Positions 26,521 through 33,882 of a DNA stretch of 64,000 nt are shown one piece after another; positions within the stretch are counted from its first letter, which is position 1; every line of letters begins with the position of its first letter. The notes under the pieces were generated by a model. It saw only the letters and a list, made by a program, of their open reading frames with translations, searched no databases and was not told where the DNA came from. The stretch comes from Phycisphaerales bacterium (GTDB taxonomy: Bacteria > Planctomycetota > Phycisphaerae > Phycisphaerales > UBA1924). A program made the position numbers and the translations under genes. The stretch is taken from NCBI GenBank assembly GCA_022072615.1, contig JAJVHS010000017.1:1-64000 (forward strand). Reading direction: 5' to 3'.

Positions 26521-26642
26521 ATTGTGGCGTAGAAGAGCCAGTATTCATGTATTCAGTGCCGATTCCACTATAGAACAAGCTCAAGAAAAAGACGAGCCCT
26601 CGCGCGTGATATTTTGGCGTAAAAGAGGTACTATTCCGGTAT
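26521..26642 (+). repeat. Pair of imperfect 32-bp direct repeats before a pseudopilin gene
   Basis: Copy 1 is 26521-26552 and copy 2 is 26611-26642; 25 of 32 bases match, with TGGCGTA, AAGAG, TATTC and GTAT conserved in order. The copies are exactly 90 bp apart, and copy 2 runs into the ATG at 26641. They may be two binding sites or alternative promoter elements. Confidence 0.6.
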
Positions 26643-27570
26643 GAGCCCCACCATGAAACCGCTCAGCACAGGTCCCGACGGCCGGTTAGCAGTTCCAAAC
26701 CGCTGTTCACGCGGGTTCACGCTCATCGAGCTCCTGGTCTGCATCGCCGTCATCGCCGTGATCATCAGCATCATGCTGCCCGCGCTGTCCAAGGGCATCT
26801 CGCTCTGCCGGCAGGTGCGCGAGCAGGCCGGTGCGGGCCAGCTCATGCTGGCCTTCCACGCCTACGCCAACGACAGCAAGGGCCAGGTGCTCGTCGGATA
26901 CGCGACCAAGAAAATGGTCTCCGGCCCGATGAACGTCGTGAACGGCGCCGGCGAGCGCCTCACCGGCGAGGTCGCGCAGCGCTACCCGTGGCGGATCATC
27001 CCCTACATGTCGGGCGACTTCCGCGGCCTCTACCTCGACCGCAAGGTGCTCGGGATCATGGAGGAGCAGAAGGACTATCCCGACGAGAACCACTCCTATG
27101 ACTACGTCGTCAGCCTCTTCCCCTCGCTGGGCATGAACACCGCGTGGATCGGCGGGTCCGACCTGCTCGGCGAGTTCGGCAAGGACTTCAAGGCCATCTT
27201 CGGCCGCCCGTTCATTACCCGCATGGACGAGCCGCGCCGTCCGACCCAGCTCATCACCTTCGCGTCGGCGAGGATGCAGGAGTACAACATCCTTCCGGAG
27301 GTCGGCCGCCCCGAGGGCTTCTTCCGCGTGGATTCGCCGTACTTCACCAAGGCGCTGGGCAAGCAATGGCAGGACACCTACGACGCCCAGGCCGATCTTC
27401 CGGGCGCCAACTCGGGCTACGTCTCGCTCCGCTACTCGGGCCGTGCCGTCACCGCGATGTTCGACGGCCACGCCCAGACCATGAAGTGGGAAGAGCTCAA
27501 CGACATGCGCTACTGGGCCGACCAGGCGACCAGCGCCGACTGGGCCCTGGGAACGGCGGCAGGGAAGTGA
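26641..27570 (+). CDS. Type II secretion / type IV pilin-like pseudopilin
   Basis: A 309-residue protein with a class III prepilin leader: RGFTLIELLVCIAVIAVIISI, with cleavage expected between Gly25 and Phe26 and the invariant Glu at +5 (Glu30). It is a membrane-anchored prepilin processed by a PilD-type peptidase. The large C-terminal domain resembles planctomycete H-X9-DG-type pseudopilins: helical stalk, then a globular part with AMFDGHAQTMKWEELNDMRYW at the end, where DGH matches the H-X9-DG region. Many paralogs occur in planctomycetes with unknown partners. No secretion-machinery genes are adjacent. The upstream region holds direct repeats and a promoter. The coding GC pattern is like its neighbours. 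Confidence 0.86.
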   Translation: MSPTMKPLSTGPDGRLAVPNRCSRGFTLIELLVCIAVIAVIISIMLPALSKGISLCRQVREQAGAGQLMLAFHAYANDSKGQVLVGYATKKMVSGPMNVVNGAGERLTGEVAQRYPWRIIPYMSGDFRGLYLDRKVLGIMEEQKDYPDENHSYDYVVSLFPSLGMNTAWIGGSDLLGEFGKDFKAIFGRPFITRMDEPRRPTQLITFASARMQEYNILPEVGRPEGFFRVDSPYFTKALGKQWQDTYDAQADLPGANSGYVSLRYSGRAVTAMFDGHAQTMKWEELNDMRYWADQATSADWALGTAAGK

Positions 27571-27717
27571 ACGAGTCAAGTTTCAACGCAGGACCGAGGG
27601 ACCGGGCGCGACAGGCCCAGATCGGTAGGCTCCGCCGGTCATGGGAATGTCCCATCTGACCGATGTGCAGTCATGCTCAGGCCGGAGATTCCACGACTCT
27701 GGGGTGTAGCGCTATGA

Positions 27718-28023
27718 GCACACGGTTTTGCAGAATGTTTGCCCGCGGGCGAACCCTACTGGGTGGTCAATTGTCTTCGGCTTGTGGACTGCGTCGATCG
27801 GAAGCGATCGAAGCTGCACGTGATTGACGGGCGCAAGTACTACGACTGGGTGTACTTCGTCGAAAAGAAGATCCCAGAGAGTGTGGGAATGTTCCGGGTG
27901 AAGTATGACGATTCTCACGTGATCGTCCGCGGTGATTTGGCCCGGGCTGTTCGTGCGGCCGGGTTGACCGGCGTCCAGTTCATGGCAGCAGGGGCACCTT
28001 GGGAAGGGTCGCCCGTTGAGTGA
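27718..28023 (+). pseudogene. Truncated Imm11-type (DUF1629-like) immunity protein
   Basis: The last ~100 residues of an immunity-protein fold. The frame opens after a TGA at 27715 and has no ATG; only a TTG at 27739 could start it. Readable landmarks are PYWVVNCLRLVDCVDRKRS, KYYDWVYFVEKKIPE, MFRVKYDDSHVIVRGDL and AGLTGVQFMAAG, a pattern I associate with the MXAN_0049/Imm11 group that neutralises polymorphic toxins. Full-length members have roughly 190 residues, so the N-terminal half is missing. Base composition is less GC-rich than its neighbours. No toxin gene is next to it. It is most likely a decayed or transferred orphan immunity gene, although translation from the TTG cannot be excluded. 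Confidence 0.6.
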
Positions 28024-28074
28024 CGCGAGCGATCAGCCCCGGTGTGCTGCTCACAGCTCACTGTTCACTCCTCT

Positions 28075-29715
28075 TCAGAACCACGTCCTCCGCCTCGCGA
28101 CTTTCCCCCTGAAGCGAGCCTCGAGCTGGATCTCCGCCGCCAGCTCCGGGTCCATCTTCACCGGAAGGATGACGCTGAACATCGACCCGCGGCCGACCTC
28201 GCTGAAGAGCGTGACGTCGCCCTGCAGGATCCCCGCCAGCTCCCGCGTGATGGCCAGTCCCAGCCCCGTCCCCGCGTGCTCGCGGGTGTGACCGCGGTCG
28301 AGCTGGTGGAATTTCTCGAAGATCCGCTCCTGTTCGTCGGGCGGGATGCCCGGGCCGGTGTCGATCACCGACACCCGCACGCGATCCACGTCCGTGCCGG
28401 CCTGCGCGCTGACGAGCCGCTCGGCCCGGAGCGTCACGACGCCCGGCTTGCCCGAGCGTTCGGGCGGGTCGGTGAACTTCACCGCGTTGGAGAGCAGGTT
28501 GAAGATGATCTGCTGGAACTTGGTGGGGTCGGTCTCGATCACCGGCAGATCGTCGGCAAGCTCGAGCTTCAGCGTGATCCGCTTCTTGTCCGCGAGCGGG
28601 GCGATCAGCCCCAGCACCCCCTGGCAGGCGTCGCGCAGCGAGAGCTTCTCCACCCGGATGTCGATCTTGCCCGCTTCCAGCCGCGCCATCTCGAGCAGGC
28701 TGTTGATCAGTTCGAGCAGGCCCCGGCTGGCGACGACGATGTTCTCGAGGTAGCGGATGCGTTTCTGGATGCTCGCGGCGTGCTCGCCGCCGCCCATGGC
28801 GCTGGCGTGCTCGGCCCGGGCGATCTCGAGCAGCAGCTCCGCGAAGCCGATGATCGAGTTCAGCGGCGTGCGCAGCTCGTGGCTGACATTGGCGAGGAAC
28901 TCGCCCTTGAGCTTGGCGGCGTCGTAGAGCGCGACGTTCGACTCGGCCAGCTCGTTCAGCTTGGTGTCCAGCGCCTGGTTGATCGACCGCAGCTGGTTCT
29001 GCGTGCTGTGCAGGTCGCCGAGCATGGAGTTGAACGTCTCGGAGAGCCGCTCGAATTCGTCGGCGGTCCGGATCTCCGACCGGATCGTCAGGTCGCCCTC
29101 GCGGACCTTCTCGGCCGTGGCGGTGAGCGCCCGGACGGGCCGCAGGATCAGCCGGTCCGCGAGGAAGTAGAACGCCGTCAGCGAGAACAGCACGATCGCC
29201 AGGCCCGCCGCCACCAGGTACGCGAGGTTCACCAGCAGGAGCTGCGAGGCTTCCTTGGAGCGCCGGTCCAGCAGGATCACGCCGTCGAGCTTCTGGTCGT
29301 TCGCGGGGCCGGTTCGCATGGCCCGGGCGTAGCGGTAATCAAAGCTCGTCAGCCCGCGCCGCGCCGAATGAAACTCGACGCGGGTCGGGTCGCGCTCGAA
29401 CTGCTCGAGCGCGGTCGCCAGGAACGCGTCGTCTTTGGCCAGGCCCCGCGCCTGCTCCAGCGACAGCCGCCGAGCCGGGATCCCGGCGTGCTGTGAATCG
29501 TGGCCCGCCTCGTGCCAGCGGGGCTTGCCGCCCGCGGCCTGGCGGTCGAGCTGGTCCCACGCGGCGGCCATGAGCCGGGAGAGGTCGTACTGACCCTCGT
29601 CCACGATGGCGTTCATGCGCAGCAGCGGCGCAAGCGACGCCGCCAGCAGGCTCACCGTGATGGCGCCGCCGAAGACGAGAAGGATCTTGGTTGCAAGCGA
29701 CGCTCGCAGACGCAT
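28075..29715 (-). CDS. Sensor histidine kinase (HAMP, HisKA, HATPase)
   Basis: A 546-residue membrane kinase. The ATG at 29715 was chosen because it starts just before the first transmembrane helix (KILLVFGGAITVSLLAASLA). An extracellular sensor of about 115 residues follows, then a second helix (LVNLAYLVAAGLAIVLFSLTAFYFL) and a HAMP domain (RPVRALTATAEKVREGDL, DEFERLSETFNSML). A short coiled coil precedes the HisKA H-box EFLANVSHELRTPLNSIIGF with phospho-acceptor His279. The ATPase domain has the N box (QIIFNLLSNAVKFTD), DTGPGIP, a FEKFHQLD F box and GTGLGLAI. It should autophosphorylate and transfer to a response regulator. None is adjacent, so it is an orphan kinase. The ligand is unknown. 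Confidence 0.94.
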   Translation of the reverse strand: MRLRASLATKILLVFGGAITVSLLAASLAPLLRMNAIVDEGQYDLSRLMAAAWDQLDRQAAGGKPRWHEAGHDSQHAGIPARRLSLEQARGLAKDDAFLATALEQFERDPTRVEFHSARRGLTSFDYRYARAMRTGPANDQKLDGVILLDRRSKEASQLLLVNLAYLVAAGLAIVLFSLTAFYFLADRLILRPVRALTATAEKVREGDLTIRSEIRTADEFERLSETFNSMLGDLHSTQNQLRSINQALDTKLNELAESNVALYDAAKLKGEFLANVSHELRTPLNSIIGFAELLLEIARAEHASAMGGGEHAASIQKRIRYLENIVVASRGLLELINSLLEMARLEAGKIDIRVEKLSLRDACQGVLGLIAPLADKKRITLKLELADDLPVIETDPTKFQQIIFNLLSNAVKFTDPPERSGKPGVVTLRAERLVSAQAGTDVDRVRVSVIDTGPGIPPDEQERIFEKFHQLDRGHTREHAGTGLGLAITRELAGILQGDVTLFSEVGRGSMFSVILPVKMDPELAAEIQLEARFRGKVARRRTWF

Positions 29716-29782
29716 GAGCCCGTAGGGTACACGCCACGCGCCCGTCCGCGCACGGGCGGGCCGGCGGCCGAGCCCCGGGTCC

Positions 29783-29818
29783 AAAAAGAAAACGTCGCCG
29801 TGGGAGTGCACGGCGACG
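29783..29818 (-). terminator. Intrinsic terminator after the PAP-tail gene
   Basis: On the minus strand: a perfect 10-bp stem (29809-29818 with 29793-29802, CGTCGCCGTG), a 6-base loop, then TTTTCTTTTT. It isolates the histidine kinase gene from the gene upstream. Confidence 0.85.
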
Positions 29819-29848
29819 CGGGGTCAATCGGAGTGTGTATGCGAGGAA

Positions 29849-30514
29849 TCAGCGGCGGCGACGGCCGGCAACCAGTCCGCCCAGACCCACCAGCGCGAGC
29901 GACGCCGGGGCCGGGATCGGTCCCACCTCGACGTGGCCGAGCTGATCGACGGTCGCGGGGTTGGCGTTAGCGCCGTTGGTCTCAAATCCCCACTGCGTGA
30001 ACAGGCCCGCGGTGTTGGGGATCGCCAGCGACAGGTTGAAGTCGTTGCCGGTCGAGAGCGGAGCGAAGACCGACAGGATGGTCGCCCAGCCCTGCGACGG
30101 ATCGAGCACCTTGATGAAGGCGCGGCTCTCGTAGCCGGAGACCAGCGAGTTCAGCAGCGTGTGGCCGCTGAAATTCACCGTCTCGTTGATGATCGCGTTG
30201 CTCTCGCCATAGATGTTGGCGTTCATCCACTTGTTGCCCGACCCGTCGGGGTTGACCCAGTACAGGTCGCCGGGCTGGTAGGTGTTGGTGTTCGGGCCCA
30301 GGCGCAGCACGTCGCCGGTGAAGCTCGCCGGCAGGTCGGCAAGGCCCCAGGGGCTGCCCCACAGGTACCCGCCGCCGTTGGACGGCAGCTCGAACACGTT
30401 CATGTAGCCGTACCAGGTGGCGCTCGAATCGACCGTGACATCGATGTCGGCAGTCGCCACAGCTCCGCACGCGGCGATGCCCGCCGCGGCGATCAACAAA
30501 CGGGTCTTCAGCAT
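29849..30514 (-). CDS. Secreted protein with PEP-CTERM-like (PAP) tail
   Basis: A 221-residue exported protein. The ATG at 30514 follows AGGAGA and gives the signal peptide MLKTRLLIAAAGIAACGAVATA. The body is aromatic- and Asn-rich and beta-like (TWYGYMNVFELPSNGGGYLWG, ending near TQWGFETNGANANP) and shows no catalytic motif. The tail is IPAPASLALVGLGGLVAGRRRR, nearly the same as the tail of the 1397-2158 protein. Proteins of this size and pattern are frequent in planctomycetes as exosortase substrates of unknown use. A terminator follows, and 118-162 bases upstream lies an inverted GTGTTACA pair. Confidence 0.87.
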   Translation of the reverse strand: MLKTRLLIAAAGIAACGAVATADIDVTVDSSATWYGYMNVFELPSNGGGYLWGSPWGLADLPASFTGDVLRLGPNTNTYQPGDLYWVNPDGSGNKWMNANIYGESNAIINETVNFSGHTLLNSLVSGYESRAFIKVLDPSQGWATILSVFAPLSTGNDFNLSLAIPNTAGLFTQWGFETNGANANPATVDQLGHVEVGPIPAPASLALVGLGGLVAGRRRR

Positions 30515-30631
30515 TGTGCTCTCTCCTGCGCACCGTGACCTGGTGCCCCGACCGCGAGACGCACGCGCCCTCGAGCCGTGCACAGGTCACCGCCGTGCAA
30601 TTCCTTACGCACCGAGGCTATTTGGGATGCT

Positions 30632-30676
30632 GTGTTACAGCAAGTGTTTCATCGGCAGAATCCGTCCATGTAACAC
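30632..30676 (-). promoter_or_regulatory. Spaced inverted repeat GTGTTACA / TGTAACAC upstream of the PAP-tail gene
   Basis: Perfect 8-base arms at 30632-30639 and 30669-30676, separated by 29 bases, in the gap between two minus-strand secreted-protein genes. It could be a pair of operator half-sites; no promoter can be assigned confidently. Confidence 0.4.
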
Positions 30677-30846
30677 CGGTATTGAGCGGCAGGCTCGGGG
30701 AAGGTCCGCAAACCTGTCTCAGTTCCGAGAAAGTCCGGATCACAATGTTGCCGCCGTCGTTCGGCGGTTCGGGTGTGGCCCTCGATCCGATGGCCGGCGA
30801 CCCCGCCCGCGGGCCCTCACCGGCCGGCGACGCGCCGATCGCGGGC

Positions 30847-31953
30847 TCAGAGCAGCGGCCGGCGCCGTCTGCTGTTCCATGTCATGACCACCGGCGCGGC
30901 AAGCGTCAGCGCGGTGGCTGGTGCCGGGACTTCGAGCACGAAGACGACAACATCCTTGCCATCGAGCTTGCCGCCCACGGTGCCACGCGCGGTCCTCATG
31001 GGATCGGCCTGTTCATCCTTCTGGTTGTCATCGAATACATCGATCTCGATGTCGCCGTCCTTGTACACCCGGACTCCGGCGGCGACGACGACATGCCCGT
31101 CCAGGACGATCTCGACATCCTGGCCCTGGCGGACCGCCTCCGCGATCTTCTTGAGATTGTCCAGGGTCAGTCCGCCTTCAATGAAGGTAGTCGTGATCTT
31201 CAGGTCCGGGTTGGCGTCGAAGTACTGCTTCTTGGTTGTCATCCAGTTCGGCGGAGTGAGTCCCTCGTCATCCCGGCCAAACCGTTCTTCCCAGGTCGGC
31301 ATCGAGATCATGCCATCTTCCAGCTCGCCGCCCCTGCCCGTCGCCTTCAGGTACTTCAGGCTGTTCGACACCGCGCCGACCGCGCAATCAGCGATGTCCT
31401 GCACCTGGTTCACGAAGGCATCGCGGCCGGGGAGCACCACGTCGATGATCGGCTCGGGTTTCGTCGTGTCGTCGTCCGACGGTGGATCGCCCGGGTCGCC
31501 GGAGTCGCGGCCGGCAACACCGCCGATCTGGTAGTCCAGCTGGTGCATCTGCACGTCAAAGCGATCGATCGCGGGAGCCGCATCCAGCGCGGTACCCAGC
31601 GAGATTCCGTAGTCGAACAGCGTCACCATCTCACCCGCATCAGTTCCAAGGTCGAGCATCGTCGACACGCGGTCCGTCCGGACGCCGTCGTAGCCCGCCA
31701 CGCCCATGTTGCGGATGACCCACGTCGGCTCCGCGTCTCCGGGCCTGCGGATCGAGACGTTCAGATACCGCAGCTCGGGCTGGCGATCGAACTCGAACGT
31801 CACTCGTCCCCACGGGCTGAGCGGCTGGCTCGACGTCAGGCCGTGCCAACTGAGCTGGTCGAAGGTGGCGGCGTGAATGCCCGCCTGTGCGCTCCACACG
31901 GGCAGCATGACGCCAACGAACGCGATCGAAGCGACGCAGATTCGCGTATTCAT
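30847..31953 (-). CDS. Exported papain/C39-like cysteine-peptidase-fold protein with PAP-type tail
   Basis: A 368-residue protein from ATG 31953 (signal peptide around ICVASIAFVGVMLPVWSAQA). The N-terminal ~150 residues form a beta-rich region. The central part reads QVQDIADCAVGAVSNSLKYL, with a Gln shortly before a Cys-Ala-Val-Gly-Ala helix start as in papain-fold C39-like peptidases. Some 100 residues later comes GQDVEIVLDGHVVVAAGVRVY, where His would be the second catalytic residue, and then IEIDVFDDNQ for the third (Asp/Asn). The C-terminus VPAPATALTLAAPVV plus a basic RRRRPLL end is a weak PEP-CTERM tail. I infer an envelope cysteine peptidase or an inactive relative; a fold-level search would decide. 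Confidence 0.62.
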   Translation of the reverse strand: MNTRICVASIAFVGVMLPVWSAQAGIHAATFDQLSWHGLTSSQPLSPWGRVTFEFDRQPELRYLNVSIRRPGDAEPTWVIRNMGVAGYDGVRTDRVSTMLDLGTDAGEMVTLFDYGISLGTALDAAPAIDRFDVQMHQLDYQIGGVAGRDSGDPGDPPSDDDTTKPEPIIDVVLPGRDAFVNQVQDIADCAVGAVSNSLKYLKATGRGGELEDGMISMPTWEERFGRDDEGLTPPNWMTTKKQYFDANPDLKITTTFIEGGLTLDNLKKIAEAVRQGQDVEIVLDGHVVVAAGVRVYKDGDIEIDVFDDNQKDEQADPMRTARGTVGGKLDGKDVVVFVLEVPAPATALTLAAPVVMTWNSRRRRPLL

Positions 31954-32072
31954 CCTTGGTACTCCCGGGCGAAGGTCCGCCATTGCACTCATAACGCGGT
32001 CCCCGGCGAGCGGCCACGAGCAAATTTCCCTGATGGTCGGGCGAGAAGAGCCGAGAGGCTCGGGATCACCGG

Positions 32073-32728
32073 ATGCCGCGGAGACGGGTCCGCGTGCATC
32101 CGAGGCAGGACGGCCAACGGAACGCGATCTTCACGCTCCTGGGGACTTCACTCCGCGTTCAGCGGCAGGTCGTGGCGGACGTGCTGGTCAAGAGCGTCGT
32201 CACCCACCTGCGTTCTCCGGTCTCCACACCTCGATACAATGGAAGCGTCGAGAGCACCGGGGGCTGCCTCAAAGCCAGGCGGTCGTGGGGGCCGCCCAGA
32301 TCGCCGGGTGCTCGGGACAGACCGGTTCGGGGAGGTGGAGTTGCTGGACCAGCGACGACATCGAGGCCGCGCGGCCCGCTTTCCGTGGGGCCGCCAATGC
32401 CTTCAACCGGCCCTTGTGGGGGTGGGGCGTCGGTGGACCAACCCCCGACCAGCGGTGGGACGCACGCACGCCGATCTGCCAGGAACGCCGGACCCTCTTC
32501 ATGGCGACCGTCGATCGCTTCCGCGCGTCCATCGCCCGCTCGTGGCTCGAGCGTCACCACGCACGCAACCCCGGGGCGATGCACGCCCCGGAACACGTCC
32601 CGGCGGTCCAGCGATCGAGCGTCGATCGCGCCGCCATCCGCTCCGCTCTCGTCGAGCGGGGCGAACTCACCATCGGGAGACCCGCCAATACGTCCACCCA
32701 TTCAACTCCAAAAACGAGCAGAGATTAG
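32073..32728 (+). pseudogene. Frameshifted integrase-core (rve, DDE) transposase remnant
   Basis: The C-terminal half of an integrase-core protein in two frames. Frame one (to about 32285) reads NAIFTLLGTSLRVQRQVVAD, VVTHLRSPVSTPRYNGSVES and GGCLKARRSW, which is the end of a DDE core where STPRYNGSVES carries the Glu. A frameshift near 32290 continues in another frame with WTSDDIEAARPAFRGAANAF, NRPLWGWGVGGPTPDQRWD and a tail to the TAG at 32726. The N-terminal half with the first two catalytic Asp residues is absent. Similar proteins in planctomycetes are stand-alone transposase-like integrases. It is a decayed insertion and marks the left edge of the accessory island. Confidence 0.72.
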
Positions 32729-33271
32729 CCGAGCAGCACAGGGGCACTTGGAGGCGGCTTCGGGTATGCCATGGGCCAGGCTGTCGGCTTTGGCAATACG
32801 TTCTTCGGCATTGGCTATGGGGGCGTTCACGGCTTTCTCTCCACGGGAAGCATGAAGTACGCACTCGCCGATGCAGCCGTCTGCGGGCTGTTTGGAGGTT
32901 TGTTCGGCGATGTACCTTCATATTATCGAGCATTGGTTGCCGACGCCGTCACGTCGCAGACGGCCTCGTCGGTTGCAAGCTTTCGTGCAGCCGTCAGCCG
33001 CGCTACTGATGGTGTGGTGGGGGGATATGTGAGAGTCGATGGAACAATTGGATTCCTGCCGTTCACTGCAAATGGAATACGCGGTCATACACCGGGCATT
33101 ACGGCTGGCGCTATCCCTTCAAATGCAATTGGGGGATTCTCCGTGATGATCAAGAATGGCAAGGAGAGTGGCTACAATTTCATCTCGGTTCTCAATAGAG
33201 AGGGCAACAACTACGTATTGGGGCCCACTTTTCAGCAACAGGTGAGAGAGATCGTAAGAGCCGCTCAGTGA
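32729..33271 (+). pseudogene. Toxin-like C-terminal fragment detached from its carrier
   Basis: An open frame of 180 codons beginning directly after the stop of the integrase remnant, with the first ATG at 32771. The start is Gly-rich and hydrophobic (GGGFGYAMGQAVGFG, then FFGIGYGGVHGFLS and AVCGLFGGLFGDV). This looks like the linker that follows the core of Rhs/YD-repeat or other polymorphic toxins. It is followed by a 90-residue C-terminal domain (FTANGIRGHTPGITAGAIPS, FSVMIKNGKESGYNFIS, NYVLGPTFQQQVREIVRAAQ). No known toxin motif is recognised. The sequence is clearly more A/T-rich than the surroundings. It overlaps the next small gene by 4 bases or precedes it by 11, the usual toxin-immunity arrangement. 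Interpretation as a toxin tip is inference. Confidence 0.5.
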
Positions 33272-33282
33272 GGGATTGGACT

Positions 33283-33591
33283 ATGAACCAACAATGCTCG
33301 GTCGAACAAGCGAGAAAACATTTGACAAAAGCGGCATCGGGAACGCTTGGTGAACAGTTGGCGGCAGCGATGACACTTGTTGATCATCCACATGCCGTCT
33401 GGAACGACCTTCTTCAAGTGCTTGGGTGCACTGCCTATATCGCTGCTGAGTATTCTGCTATCCGCCTCCATGTAAGATGTGGGATTCCAATCGCGAATCG
33501 CACGCCAGTTGTCGATCGTAAGTTCTGGAATGAGCATCTAAAGGCATCTGGCGTCGATCCACAGTCTCGCGTTAACAATAACCTGACCTGA
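33283..33591 (+). CDS. Small hypothetical protein, putative immunity partner
   Basis: A 102-residue A/T-rich gene starting at ATG 33283, 11 bases after the toxin-like fragment, with GAGGGATT upstream. The protein is helical (SVEQARKHLTKAASGTLGEQ, AAMTLVDHPHAVWNDLLQVL, TAYIAAEYSAIRLHV), has no signal peptide and is not recognised. Its position and size fit an immunity protein for the upstream domain; there is no other evidence. An alternative GTG at 33268 overlaps the toxin-like stop. Base composition unlike the native genes suggests horizontal transfer together with the fragment. Confidence 0.5.
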   Translation: MNQQCSVEQARKHLTKAASGTLGEQLAAAMTLVDHPHAVWNDLLQVLGCTAYIAAEYSAIRLHVRCGIPIANRTPVVDRKFWNEHLKASGVDPQSRVNNNLT

Positions 33592-33705
33592 CCCGTTTGC
33601 CGTTGACCGACTTTCAAGTCACCTTACGTGCCCCCAACTGTTGTCGGCTGATCCGGAACGCCTCGGCCCAAGTGCTGCTGGCGATGATAAGCGCCGGGGC
33701 AGCGG

Positions 33706-33803
33706 GCTGGTGGCACCGGAGTAGGTCTCGGTACGCGTGACGCCCTCGGCCGTGGCTGGTGGCACCGGAGTAGGTCTCGGTACGCGTGACGCCCTCGGCC
33801 GTG
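33706..33803 (+). repeat. 49-bp tandem duplication (third copy at 35832-35880)
   Basis: Copies at 33706-33754 and 33755-33803 appear identical; a third copy with one visible change lies at 35832-35880. The unit is the tail part of the ~80 bp hairpin element described for 33755-33833 and begins GCTGGTGGCACCGGAG. Confidence 0.9.
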
Positions 33804-33833
33804 CCACCGATGTCTGCCTTGAGACATCGGTGT
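33755..33833 (-). repeat. REP-like hairpin element a (upstream flank of the RAYT gene)
   Basis: Minus-strand orientation. It has ACACC, then a perfect 11-bp hairpin (arms 33822-33832 and 33805-33815, CACCGATGTCT) with a 6-base loop, then GGTGGCACGG, about 30 bases, and CCGGTGCCACC. It is inverted relative to element c on the other side of the transposase gene. Confidence 0.85.
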
Positions 33834-33882
33834 GCCTTTGTACACTGCGGCTGTGAACGAGCGAGGACCGATTCGCAAGCTC

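Noticed and set aside
26611-26640. Sigma-54 promoter (TTGGC start) before the pseudopilin
   Set aside because: The TTGCA half at the required distance is missing.
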